This document shows, piece by piece, positions 24,363 through 34,789 of a stretch of 64,000 bases of DNA (positions are counted from its first letter, which is position 1; the number at the start of each line of letters is the position of its first letter). Position numbers and translations under genes: made by a program. The notes under the pieces were generated by a model. The model was not told where the DNA came from. It did no database searches and worked only from the letters and a program-made list of their open reading frames with translations. The DNA is from Atriophallophorus winterbourni (taxonomy: Eukaryota > Platyhelminthes > Trematoda > Plagiorchiida > Microphallidae). The stretch covers positions 2,961 through 66,960 of the forward strand of contig JACCGJ010004944.1 in NCBI GenBank assembly GCA_013407085.1, in the 5' to 3' direction.

Positions 24363-27124
24363 CTGGTAAGCTACAAATAATTCTTCATTAAATAGTTTGA
24401 TGGGTAAAATTACTGGAGGTTAACATGTAGATTTAGATGGAGGCTGATCTGAAGCGATTAGAGTTTCCGGAGTGAATACTTTATGTTGGCACTTTTATAG
24501 CGGAAAAGGGGTTGATCTGGTCAGTACGGAGTATCAATTAATCTCATTAAAATCACAAAGAGAACGTTTTTATTTCGAACCTTGGTTTTAGTGGATACTG
24601 CATCTCTCCATTCGAGAAAGACATATGATCCAACGTTATCTGGTGATCAACAACCGAAAGACATTCTACAGACAACTACAATTGTTTTCCTGGAGACATT
24701 AAAAATGATATGACCGGTGATTGAATTGCAAGTAATGGTGATGCAGCAGCGAGCCGGATCTTTAGCGGAATTGAAATGGGAGAAATACGTGAATACGGAG
24801 GTCACTCAGTTGAATTTAACGTCTCAAACCAATTATGTTTCGCCACTCTAGGTTCCGGCAATTTAGAAAACAAACTGTTACCTAGTACACGAATGAAGGT
24901 GAAACGGTGAATACAAATATTTTTAATCTGCTCATCCACGTTGTACTAAGTAATATATTATAGGTTATATCTGATCCGAAACAATAAATGAGACTGGTAC
25001 TGATCACACATTGCCTCTCGTAAATCTCCGAAACAGCCCGATGTACCAGCAAAAGAAACCATAGCTGGTTGAGAGCGACGACACAGTTATGCAACAGTAT
25101 TCTGGAAAAATATCGCCAATCTGAATGTTACATTACAAATAATAAGCAATATTTGCACAACCCGTAAGACTGTATTATTTAAAAAATACCCGACTCTCTG
25201 TTCGAGCAAATATCGCTCGAAAATATTTTAGATCTGTTTACCGTATGATCACAATAACTGCTCCTCGTCCCCCTCATATAGTTTTACAGCGATATTCGTC
25301 GAAAACTGTGGTTAAGTGGAGACTTTAATGAATAGAGGAGCTTTTAAAAATGGTTTCTCTTGGATAGCACCGCACATGAAATTTGACATTACCACAAACC
25401 TCATAGACTAGCCAGCGTAATCAATCTTTGATACCAATTATCAGGTATATAGGTGTGATTAACCCTACAACCTGTTAATAACTTTCAATATATCCGTCAG
25501 CTCCGTGACTACTGCTTCACTACGAGATTATGAAATACGGCTGAAAACGGCGAATTTCCAGAACAGGAGGGATTTCGGTTGAATAATTTAAGCATGCGTT
25601 TAAAATTAATATCCGCACTGAATCATTGTTTGCTTCTATATAAGCAACTGGAAGTATATCTGTTAGTTTGGTACGTCAACACTCAGAGAGGAAACCGTGT
25701 GGTTTAACTACCACGGTATAAGTCTCAATGATACCGTAGCTTTACAAGTTTTTCCGGTACTACTATTTCCATTTGCCAAGCGAATTCATTTGCAAACAAC
25801 TGCTAACTAAGATTTGTTTCGCCCAAATTTGATATGCGTTAAGGAAATATACATTTTATGAAAGATTCTGAAGCGTTGTGAATAGCATCATCATAAAACA
25901 ATAATGTGAATAATGACAAATATCCCTGCAATTTTCGACTTGGTAGACCAGTTGTTAATATTAATCAAGAAATCCGGTGTAGTTTCCATGAAACTCACCA
26001 GCCTAATCAAAGTCGATTCGAAATCGACTGGATACAGGTCTTCGCTGCCGAACGCAGACCACACTGCCGGCGTGCAACTGACACTGATCCACCGTGTACT
26101 GTCTATCGCTCTGAGCGCCGTGGCAGAGCTTGTCACTCCCAAATCGGACAGTTTTGTCATTCTGAATGCTGCGGAGCATGAAACCATCATGCGCTCCTGA
26201 TGTACGTCCATGGCAAAGCAATCAAAAATTCTAAATTTACTAGGGCATAAATACGCTTTTACGTGTGGACACTCGCGTGATTAAACCTGTATATTCTTTA
26301 GGATGAGATTTGCTTTATATCCATCAATGATTAACAACGTATTTAACGGGATTATGAGAGAGAATCAGTTGATTACCAAGGGATCAACGTTTGACGGGTA
26401 TCTTGATGCTTTAAAGTGACTAAACAGATGACATCGCGTTCAGCATGTATCTGTGGTTTCGTTTTGGAATTCAGTTCCGTGCAAAATGCGGCTAAAACAA
26501 AGAGAATTTCGATTGATTTTACGCCATAGTTTAACACAAAAGTCTCCCAGGTATTCGAATTTGATGTTTCATATTATCTATTTCGGTATTGTAACTACTG
26601 ACCGGCGTCAGTCATAAATTGTTTTACGTATTTGTTACAGTGGTGCTGTAAGCAAAATTTTTAAGGATATTCAGTCTTCGACTATTGATATTTCAGGTTA
26701 TTTCTGGGTGTCAAACATAGTAATCAGTTATCTACGCTGCCATTTAGAAGCTATGTAGCGTGGTATCTACTTTTGATCCAACGGTAATAATTGCGACAAT
26801 TTAGCCATGTTTCCCGGTCTGAAGTTGACGATAGTTCAAGGCAGTCAGTTGAAGACTTGATTTTCAACGGTGTAAGTGTGTGGGAAAAACTTGAGACTTC
26901 GTAGCGTATACGGCGTTTGAATATAGGAACGTGCCTGAATCAAACTTTACATGGATTTCGCTTTCGAGCAATACATGTGAGCTGATTGATTAGAAACATC
27001 AAACACACACACAAGTGAAAGTTAAATTAAGTACGTGCCATCTAACTACGGTTGTTAGCGAGTGCTGATTAGGCATTGTACCATATTGATGGGATAGAAC
27101 ACACCAGCTCCTAATAAATCAATG
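24363..27124. other. mostly unassigned; one double-strand ORF region at 25.9-26.2 kb
   Basis: No gene family was recognised. Between about 25990 and 26215 composition is visibly richer in G and C than the surroundings, and long ORFs exist on both strands (25913-26200 plus, 26211-25891 minus, each about 95-106 codons). Neither reads like a known domain and no splice or start context settles the strand. It could be an isolated exon or an unrecognised repeat. Confidence 0.3.
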
Positions 27125-27277
27125 TCATACCAGCTAATAGGTATTCGAAATCTTCTAGCCTACCTCGTTCGCTTTTCATCGTTTGGATCACTTAACTCCG
27201 ATCGAACGCATTCACTCCACCGCTAGTTATCGATCGATCAATAACTGCACTGAGTCACCCCTCACCGGATTGAAACA

Positions 27278-28695
27278 ATGACACGCATGTTGACCCCGAA
27301 AACCCAAACAAAGAAGGCCGCACGTGATGTGTGCAAAATTTGCAACAAAGGGGTAAGCACTAGATCTCATGTCGTTAAATGTTTCGGCTGCCTGAGTAAA
27401 ATACATGTCAATTGTGATAAAGCCCTAACAGAGGAAGTGGCATCGATTATCAACAACGTGGATTTCCCCAGTGTCTGTTACATATGCACTTCATGTCGAA
27501 GCAAACAGTCTAGCGACAATCCACACAACGCTGCCTATGAGGCAAGGCTTGAGCCTCGGTTAGAAATTTTAGAAAATAATTATCGAATAATTGATGAAAG
27601 GCTTAAAACACTCTTGATGGATAAAATTGCCCCAGCGATTCAACCCGAAGCAGATGATGCTCAAGATAACAAAAAGCAATCTGAACTTCATCAATCGACG
27701 GAACTGTTGAAAAAAGTCAATAATGTACCATCGATTCCATACTCAGGGGTTACGTCCAAAGAGCTCTAAGTGAACGCGTCTCATTCCAGCCAGCTAACAT
27801 TTGCCCAGATGGTGACTAAAGTTGATAAGTGTTTGGCGTTAGAATTGAGCCCTAAACCTCAGGCAAAAGAGGAAGTTCAAAGCAAAACGGTTCCATATCA
27901 CAGGGAGCAGAAAAATTCGATAAACGCATAAAAAATTTAAGTGTAATATGCACCAATATTCCTGAGTCAGAGGTGACGCTCTTTCAAGAAAGGCAAAAGC
28001 ATGACCGTGAAAACTGGTTCGTCGTTTGTAATCGAATCGGCCTAGAGAGTATTCACCCCGTGTCGGTAACCCGATTAACTCGTCATACGAAATCCCCGAA
28101 TCAAGATAAACCACGTCTCCTTAAAATCACTTTCGCCAACGAAAAGGACATGGAAAATGTCCTACTAAATTCGTATTTGCTCCGAACGCAAAGTGACCTA
28201 CCCAACCGTATATATGCTGACGTACCTTGGTGGAAAAGGTCAAAAGCACCGAATAGGCGGGATCAAACAGCACCAAGAAGTATTATTTTGATTGACGTTC
28301 CAGAAAATTCGGGCGCCACAACGGGCTTCGAAAACAAAGAGCACGACCGTAAACAATGGTCATTTATAGCCGAAAATATCGGTTCCCGAAATTCTGTAGT
28401 TGTCGACACATACAGAATACCTCGTTCGCCGAACTATCACGGGAAAGGGGCAAATCCACTTAAGGTTACGTTTCTTTCAAGTAGCATGGCGGATGATGTT
28501 CGAAGCAAACTAAAAGTGAACAGAAACAGGTTACCTGAAAACGTTAGACTGTGCAACTCAAAAGCCGCTGTTGAGGTCCACCTGGAGCCTTTAATTACGC
28601 AATTATCCGAAACTGGTGCAAATTCGCCCGCGAAATTACTTCAAATTGCTTCAAAAAACGATCTCGGTCCGACGTCAACATCGTCGGACCAATAA
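27278..28695 (+). pseudogene. CR1-like LINE ORF1 with PHD-like zinc finger
   Basis: The N-terminal part (27278-27769, intact) starts MTRMLTPKTQ and carries a PHD-type ligand series: C-x2-C (DVCKIC), C-x2-C (CFGC), H-x2-C (HVNC), C-x2-C (CTSC). An EARLEPRLEILENNYRI segment follows that could form a coiled coil. A TAA at 27767-27769 interrupts the frame, which then stays open to about 27928. A shift near 27905 leads into the second part, read to 28695, with LSVICTNIPESE, VTRLTRH, PRLLKITFA and VVVDTYRIPRSP. ORF1 proteins of CR1 LINEs are nucleic-acid-binding; a PHD-like finger there may contact chromatin, but that is inference. The two breaks make it a pseudogene, though a recent one compared with its relatives in this window. 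Confidence 0.85.
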
Positions 28696-28731
28696 ATACT
28701 AATACTGACTCAGTGTTACATTCTAAAAACT

Positions 28732-28890
28732 CACTTAAATGCATCTATACCAATGCTCAAAGTTTGTTCAACAAATTGACTGAACTGACCGAGCTGTTCA
28801 AACGATACACGCCAGACCTCGTTGCTGTTACTGAAACCTGGTTTCAATCCTGTATGACTGAAAGTGAACTCTCAATCCCCAATTGACTTC
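28732..28890 (+). pseudogene. N-terminal remnant of CR1 AP-like endonuclease
   Basis: Reads LKCIYTNAQSLFNKLTEL...PDLVAVTETW, the first two conserved blocks of the AP-endonuclease domain that nicks target DNA. The frame stops after SELSIPN, and the following sequence resumes only in the linker before the reverse transcriptase. Roughly the last two thirds of the endonuclease are missing, including the catalytic SDH block. Confidence 0.8.
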
Positions 28891-28939
28891 CGATTTAAGC
28901 TTCGCAGTCGCACAAAAAATGGCTCGGGAAACGAAAATA

Positions 28940-30790
28940 TGCTTGGACTGAACACCGAAAGACCAGAACTGATGCCTCTTTGCAGCAATTTTCTCAAATT
29001 CGTAACAAAGTGAATGCTCTCGTCAAAGAGGACAAACAATATTGCCATCGCTCTCTGTCTTTGGAAATGGAAGAAAACCCTAAACTTCTCTATCGGATTG
29101 TCAATGCTCGGTCCAGTGTGAAACCAGGGGTGTTTCCTGTTATTTCTGAGAATGAATTAACAGTCACAGCGAAGGAAACGGCTGATACTCTCGTTCAATT
29201 TTATGAAAATGTGTTTAGCCCGATAACGGTTAGGGCGAATGAGAATTTACGGACATCGATTGTATCTCAACAAGTGAATGATATTGAGATTAATTCAGCG
29301 ATTATACGAAGACACTTATGTCGACTGAACCCTAGGAAATCTCCTGGAGCCGATGCAATAATACCAGCACTACTAAAATCCTGTGACCAGCAGCTGTGTG
29401 AACCACTATGCCAATTGTTCCAACATTCCCTAACCGAAGGAGTGATGCGAACATAGTGGAAGACAGGAGTAATTTCACCAATTTATAAGGGTGGTAGCCG
29501 TTCAGATCCCGCGAACTACCGTCCTGTCACCCTACTCCCCGTGATATCCGAAGTGATGGAGCGCATAGTGACGGAAAATATAGTTCATCACTTGGAATCA
29601 CAAAATATACTATCTGTCGCCCAGCATGGGTTTCGTAAAGCTCGCTCCTGCTTGGCAAACTTGCTGACGGTATTAAACGATTGGACCCAAACGGTTGACG
29701 CAGGAGACAGTGTGCACGCGTGCTATCTGGATATGTCGAAAGCTTTCGACAGAGTTGATCACTTCCTGTTGCTACGGAAGCTGAAACAGATTGGTATTGA
29801 CGGGCAGCTACTCGTGTGGTTCGAAAGCTACCTCAATGGGCGCAAGGCAACCGTTCGAGTTAACGGGGTACAATCACGAGCCATTAATACCTCCAGTGGT
29901 GTACCGCAAGGTTCCGTTCTCGGTCCAGTGCTTTTCTTAGTTTACATCAATGATTTACCTGAGACGCTCTCATGCAAGGTAGTTCTTTTTGCGGATGATG
30001 TTAAACTTTGGATGCGAATAAAATCAACTGCAGACTGCGTAAAACTGCAAAGTGATTTAGATGCACTACACGAATGGTCAGTTAGAAATAAACTGCCGTT
30101 CAATTTTCAAAAATGCAAGTTACTGCAAATCGGTAAGCCCTTTCAGTACGAATATCACTTTGGGCAGACGATTTTGAGCTGGACCGAATCGGAGAAGGAT
30201 CTTGGAGTCTGGATATGTGGCAGCCTAAAGAACAGCGTGCATTGTGAGGTCATTTACAAGCGTGCTTCAAAGCTTCTAGGTATGCTTCGACGGATCTTCA
30301 GAACCTTTACGCCTGTAACGTTGCCAAGAATCATGAAGACCTACTTAATTCCCACAATGGAACACGCATCGCAAGCATGGACTCCGTGGATGAAAAAGAT
30401 ATATTCTTGCTTGACAGGATATATCATCGTGCAACTAAACTCGTGCGTGGTTTTCGAGACCTTACATACGAGGAAAGGTTGAAAAAGCTAAAGCTCCCCA
30501 CTCCCCTTCAACGTAGACTTCGAAGTGACGTTATAATTACTTACAAGATATTGAATATTCCAGATCATCCACTCAAACATTTGTTCAAATACCGTGAATC
30601 AGGAATTACACGTAGCCACTCAGCGGCACTACAAATTCCCCATTCCCGTACTAATTGTCGCCGATATTTCTATTCGGTACGTGTCTGTTTCCCTTCCCGA
30701 AGCAATTATCACCTCTCCCTGTATCCAAACATTCACTCGAACCTTGGACAATTATTTGTTACATAACGATTTGACGATGCCTATGTATTG
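28940..30790 (+). pseudogene. CR1-like reverse transcriptase (ORF2)
   Basis: After a linker (NPKLLYRIVNARSSVKPG) the reverse transcriptase blocks appear in order: LNPRKSPGAD (29330), WKTGVISPIYKGG and YRPVTLLPV (29460-29540), QHGFRKARSC (29620), YLDMSKAFDRVDH (29725), SGVPQGSVLGPVLF (29895), FADDVKLW with the catalytic Asp pair (29985-30010), FNFQKCKLL, DLGVW (30200), and the thumb and C-terminal region to about 30780. Two lesions stand out. A TAG at 29454-29456 lies just before WKTG, where most copies have a residue such as Gln. A frameshift near 30390 separates the thumb from the C-terminus. Apart from these and the endonuclease loss the coding sequence is well kept. Confidence 0.9.
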
Positions 30791-30940
30791 ACTCAGGGTA
30801 AGCATATTACTTGACTCCAGTGACATCGTGTAATTGATTTTTTTATACCTCTTATTGAATGCATATTTACTATGATATGGTAATTGTGAAGCTATGTGCT
30901 TTTTGTGACCATAAATTCTTGAATCTTGAATCTTGAATCT

Positions 30941-31440
30941 TCTTGATGGGTCTTCGCAATGTTTTGTATACCGAAAGACTGCGACGTATGGGTCTATGTG
31001 ACTTTACCCAACGGAGAATACGACGCGATATTATTCTGACCTATAGAATTGTGTCTACCGAAGCACATCCACTAAAACACTTGCTTGATGCGTGTGATGG
31101 GAAAGTGACACGCGTACATACCTTATCCCTTTACGTTCCAAGTTCCCGTATCGATTGTCGGCGCCATTTTTTCGCCGTAGGTGCTATATTTCCTTGGAAT
31201 TCCCTACCCCAACATGTGGTGGACTCTACTTGCCTGGCGATTTTTAAAGTGAAATTGGACTTGCACTTGCAAGCGAACATCATTCGTGAGCCTTACATTT
31301 GATATTCTCTATTGCTTTAATAATATTGTAATTTTCATGTTTTTATTCATACCGTAATCCGGTGGTGTTGTAAAGTATTAACTTTTTTAACCATAAAACC
31401 TCGAATCCAAGGAATCGGTCAATCTTGAAGGCTATGACAA
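30941..31440 (+). pseudogene. second CR1-like LINE, 3' fragment
   Basis: An open frame of 119 codons (30943-31302) reads LMGLRNVLYTERLRRMGL...GDVRRDIILTYRIV-like blocks, CRRHFFAVGAIFPWNSLP and LDLHLQANI, the very C-terminus of CR1 ORF2. A 3' UTR follows, ending TTTTTAACCATAAAACCTCGAATCC (to about 31402). It starts directly at the tail of the preceding copy, as if inserted at or recombined with that tail. A near relative is at 59560-59770. Confidence 0.8.
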
Positions 31441-32060
31441 TAGCATAATAATTTTTAGCTCCAGCTATTTTTGTCACTGCGTAAAATTGAGAATTTCTTC
31501 AGTTCCGCATTGACTCCACAAATACTCTTAATCTTTCAACCCTGGGTTTTGAACCAACATACCAAATCTATTGTTACAGCTCCTTAGGTGAAAAACTTCA
31601 TTCAATAGTCAAACACATATTTTTGGATAGAGAATCGACTGCTCCAGAGTATTAAAATATGATGAGTAATCCATCTCGCTATTTGGAATTACATCGAATT
31701 TTGGCGTTGATAAACTATCATTTCTTCTGCCTGAACGCATTTATAATTACTTTTGGTGCTCTCAAAGCCTGTTGCTTTTTGTGGCTATAATTAATTAAAT
31801 CTCGAGGTATACGGATTAATTTCATTTGCGGTTAATCAAATGCGTAAATATTCAAGCGCCATTCATTTACAATATACCTATATAATTCGCTAGGATACCT
31901 TCACAAAAGAAAGCGATCCAGCGACTTGCAGAACTGAATCAATCTCAAGTACATATTTTGTTCTGAAAGGTAGTGTTGTGTGAACCTCGGCAACAAACCC
32001 AAATTTTCAATACATTCGAATTGTCTGACTCGCCCATGACAACCAAATTCCATCGGTCTC
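31441..32060. other. no recognisable gene
   Basis: AT-rich, stops in all frames. The right part may contain the start of a Gypsy LTR (see the next feature), but no clear TG...CA boundary pair could be placed. Confidence 0.35.
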
Positions 32061-32320
32061 ACTATGCACTTTCCCAGGATTAATCGGTACCTTCACACAA
32101 TCACTTTGTTGTTGCCATATAAATACAAACCCTTTCCCCGGCCAAACGCACTTGGGCCTAGTACTTGGGCTCATCGTTCCATTCAGGTCTTGTTCTGTTT
32201 ACCTGACTGTTAGTTGAATCAAGTACAACGCAATGACTGTCTCTCCCAAATCAACCGCAATCATCATAACAATTTGAAGACGGGAAATTTTATCACAACA
32301 ATTTGGTGACGGAGTAATGT
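32060..32320 (+). promoter_or_regulatory. possible 5' LTR end and primer-binding region of the Gypsy relic
   Basis: About 230-330 bases before the gag relic there is a TATAAATAC box (about 32120) followed by GC-richer sequence. Near 32302 the sequence TTTGGTGACGG resembles the TGGTGAC start of tRNA-derived primer-binding sites just inside Gypsy 5' LTRs. The spacing fits, but no second LTR is in the window to confirm it. Confidence 0.35.
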
Positions 32321-32399
32321 AAAATATCAACTGAGGGTGATCTAACTTCATCACGACAACAACTCGAAGTCCTGCTCGAGATAAAGTAATCTGGATAAG

Positions 32400-33025
32400 A
32401 TTCATCAAGTTATTGCGAACATTTATCGGCCGAATTCTTGTCCGCTGCCATCAGCGTGTTCCACTTCGATCTCACGGCCAACGACACATTCACACGTGGC
32501 TCCGGCGAGATGAATACATATTCCTTGTCGTCCTTAGAGGTGTGAAAGAAAACGTAAACGTAAAACTACTGTTACGCAAAATGTGTGCGGCAGAGTTGGA
32601 CGTGTACTGATACCTGACATTTTCACTCAAACCACGCAAGCACACCATCGAAGATACAGTCAATTCCCTGCGACAATGTTTCAGTGATCAGTCATCTCTT
32701 CTTAGTATACGGTACTGCTGCCTCAATAAAGTACTGGACGAAACGATAGACTTTCTGAAACACCTCAGCAACGTTAATGGGGTAAACGAACGCTTCAAGG
32801 TTCGGTCATTAACCGAAGACCAGTTCAAGTGCCTTGTATTTATCAGCAGTCTGAAGACACCGCGTTTTGCGCGCGGAGTGCCTACTCGAATATCCGCTTG
32901 CTTCGCCTTGCGAAGTGCACTTCGGATATTCGCTTTGATACTATTCGCCATTGCAAAGGGCAGTTAGGGAACTTCAAAAATTCGCTTCGCACTTCGCTTC
33001 GCTCCAAAAAAGTGACATTCGTTAT
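32400..33025 (+). pseudogene. Ty3/Gypsy gag relic (CsRn1-like)
   Basis: Joining frames gives a typical gag order: FHFDLTANDTFT, WLRRDEYIF, VKLLLRKMCAAELDVY (to about 32608), TIEDTVNSLRQCFSDQSSLL (about 32645-32705), RYCCLNKV, ERFKVRSLTEDQFKCLVFI (about 32790-32850), then FDTIRHCKGQLGNFK (32935-32985). Family knowledge: this arrangement is typical of the CsRn1 group of Gypsy elements, known from liver flukes. At least three frame changes are needed, and no pol follows because an antisense CR1 fragment starts at about 33047. Dead copy. Confidence 0.65.
32887..32933. other. strong inverted repeat (hairpin) within gag relic
   Basis: Arms CGAATATCCG and CGGATATTCG flank an inner stem CTTCGC/GCGAAG with a CTT loop. 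A 47-base near-palindrome inside the gag relic; it may be chance, a recent duplication-inversion, or a structured insertion. Confidence 0.6.
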
Positions 33026-33046
33026 TATCTGTTTCGTTCAAGTAGA

Positions 33047-33440
33047 TCACTTTTCAATCCTCCAGAAGTAACTTTGAGAGACAATATTTATTTTGTTGAA
33101 ACCAATGTTGCGCTGCTGATAAAAGTTCTTTAGTTTCATGTGACCCACGATACACTCAGTTAGGATGCGCTCAATAATTTTCGAGATGCGGGGGAGCAGA
33201 GTAACAGGTCTGTAATTTGTTACGTTGAAACGACAGTCACCCTCGTAAATTGGTGTTATCACACTAGCTTCCCATGCTGACGGTACGCAACCGTCGCGAG
33301 GACTCCTGATGAAAACCTCAGCTATAATGTATGGAAGCTCTCTATAACATGCACGAACAATAGCTGGGATAATGTTTTTCCCGCACGGGGACAGATGAGA
33401 GATATTACATACGCGTATTTCATTACATTGATTGTTATGC
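33047..33440 (-). pseudogene. CR1-like reverse transcriptase fragment, antisense
   Basis: Minus-strand reading gives ISHLSPCGKNIIPAIV, then PSAWEASVITPIYEGD, NYRPVTLLPRISKIIERIL and YQQRNIGF (frame 33262-33047). These are the first reverse transcriptase blocks, from the SPCGKN segment to the QHGF block (here RNIGF). The rest of ORF2 is missing. It abuts the Gypsy gag relic tail to tail. Confidence 0.75.
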
Positions 33441-34025
33441 CCAAAGAATTATACATTTAATGTTCAGAGTATTAAATACCAACTAAACATCGGTGGCAAA
33501 GAGACGTCTACCATAATTTTCAGATTCTTCGAATTCAATTCATGTCAATCTAAAGGTCGAAGTATTTAAATTTCAAGCTCAGTTCAGTTCAGTTGCACAG
33601 GAGAGTAAGTGGTCAAAAACCCAATCGAGCGCTTAGAATTTCTTTCGGTGAAATGCAGCAGAGAAGCAACCATCACTGCCAAAACGTTTTTTCTCATTTT
33701 CCGTTTGATATCTTTGATGACGCCTAGAGATAACCCCTGTTGTATTTAGGAAACACCTCGTTATGAATGATGCTGGAAAATTGAAAGTAATTACTTTTAA
33801 TCAGTACGGTGAGAGGCTAGTTAAAGAAGATTTGGTATTAAAAACATAGTACTAGCATTTACTTTATTTACCAGATAACGCTGACTTGACTTTCTTATCG
33901 TCACTGTGTCACAAAGCACTGCAGACATAATCGAACAAGTGCTCGACATGGTCATTCCGCAATAATGGAGCTTCGTAGGCGATTGATTCGATAGCCGATG
34001 CGTTCGAAGTCAAAACAAGGTTCAG
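33441..34025. other. no recognisable gene
   Basis: No supported feature between the CR1 fragment and the RTE fragment. Confidence 0.35.
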
Positions 34026-34029
34026 AATA

Positions 34030-34340
34030 AATGGCCGATTTGATCCTTTCATTCGTGGAGGCGTTCGAGGATCGCCTGCAGTATTCCAGGATCATCCCCT
34101 AAGATTACGATGTCGTCTACATACTCCAAATCGGCAATCGATACCCTCGGACTCAGCATCACACCGGCGTAATCTGAAAGCACCTGCTTCATTGTCCAAT
34201 CAATCGCGGAGTCGAATAACACAGGGGAAAAGGTCACCCTTGCCGGACACCAGTCCTAATGGGGAACGTCGAGGACACGAATATTATTTCGCAAGACAGT
34301 AAGGTTGACAAAGAAACTGCCACTTTGTCTGGTTTAAACT
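34030..34340 (-). pseudogene. RTE-type reverse transcriptase fragment, antisense
   Basis: Minus-strand frames give FPIRTGVRQG, then after a one-base shift at about 34236 PVLFDSAIDWTMKQVLSDYAGVML...IADLEYVDDIVILGDDPGIL (34237-34049). GVRQG and the YVDD catalytic box with following GDDP are diagnostic of RTE LINEs. The catalytic aspartates are retained, but the fragment is flanked by unrelated sequence and is not a complete ORF. Confidence 0.8.
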
Positions 34341-34789
34341 CCCATGTTTGATATACAGCTAGCGGATTTCGAGAAGAAAATATGGTAGCAAGCGCGTGTG
34401 TAATAAATACTGCATTATGTTGCATTGAAACCTGAAACAACCGATACGGAAATAGAAGTGTAATCCTTTCTATTAATATAGCATTAATGCATCTTGAATA
34501 AACCGTGACGAGAGAAACAAATGCAGAATTGTTTTCTGGAGCTGACTTACAGAACATTTTCGCTCTTTTGGGAGAAAGTCCTTTTCGGTGAGTTCGTCAT
34601 CTCTATAATTCAAATTCATAGTAATTCAACGTTTTAATGGTCCAAAAAGCTAATACTTTACGGTAACCATCAATTAAAAATATATCAATACGGAAATTCA
34701 GCTTACGCATTCAGGTGCAAAGTTGGATTTGGTCAAAACATTCTTGTCAAGTTGAGCCTAGAACATGTTCGGTTTGATGCACAAATGAT

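Larger units (their letters stand above)
27125..30940 (+). mobile_element. CR1-like LINE, best preserved copy (internally deleted)
   Basis: A nearly end-to-end copy: a 5' UTR sharing GCATTCACTCCAC and neighbouring blocks with the copy at 55.2 kb, ORF1 (27278-28695, broken), an endonuclease remnant, the reverse transcriptase ORF (28940-30790, broken), and a 3' UTR ending CTTTTTGTGACCATAAATTC with about three TTGAATC units (30918-30940). A second CR1 3' fragment begins immediately after the tail. It cannot move by itself because most of the endonuclease is gone and both ORFs are disrupted. The 5' boundary is estimated. Confidence 0.85.
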
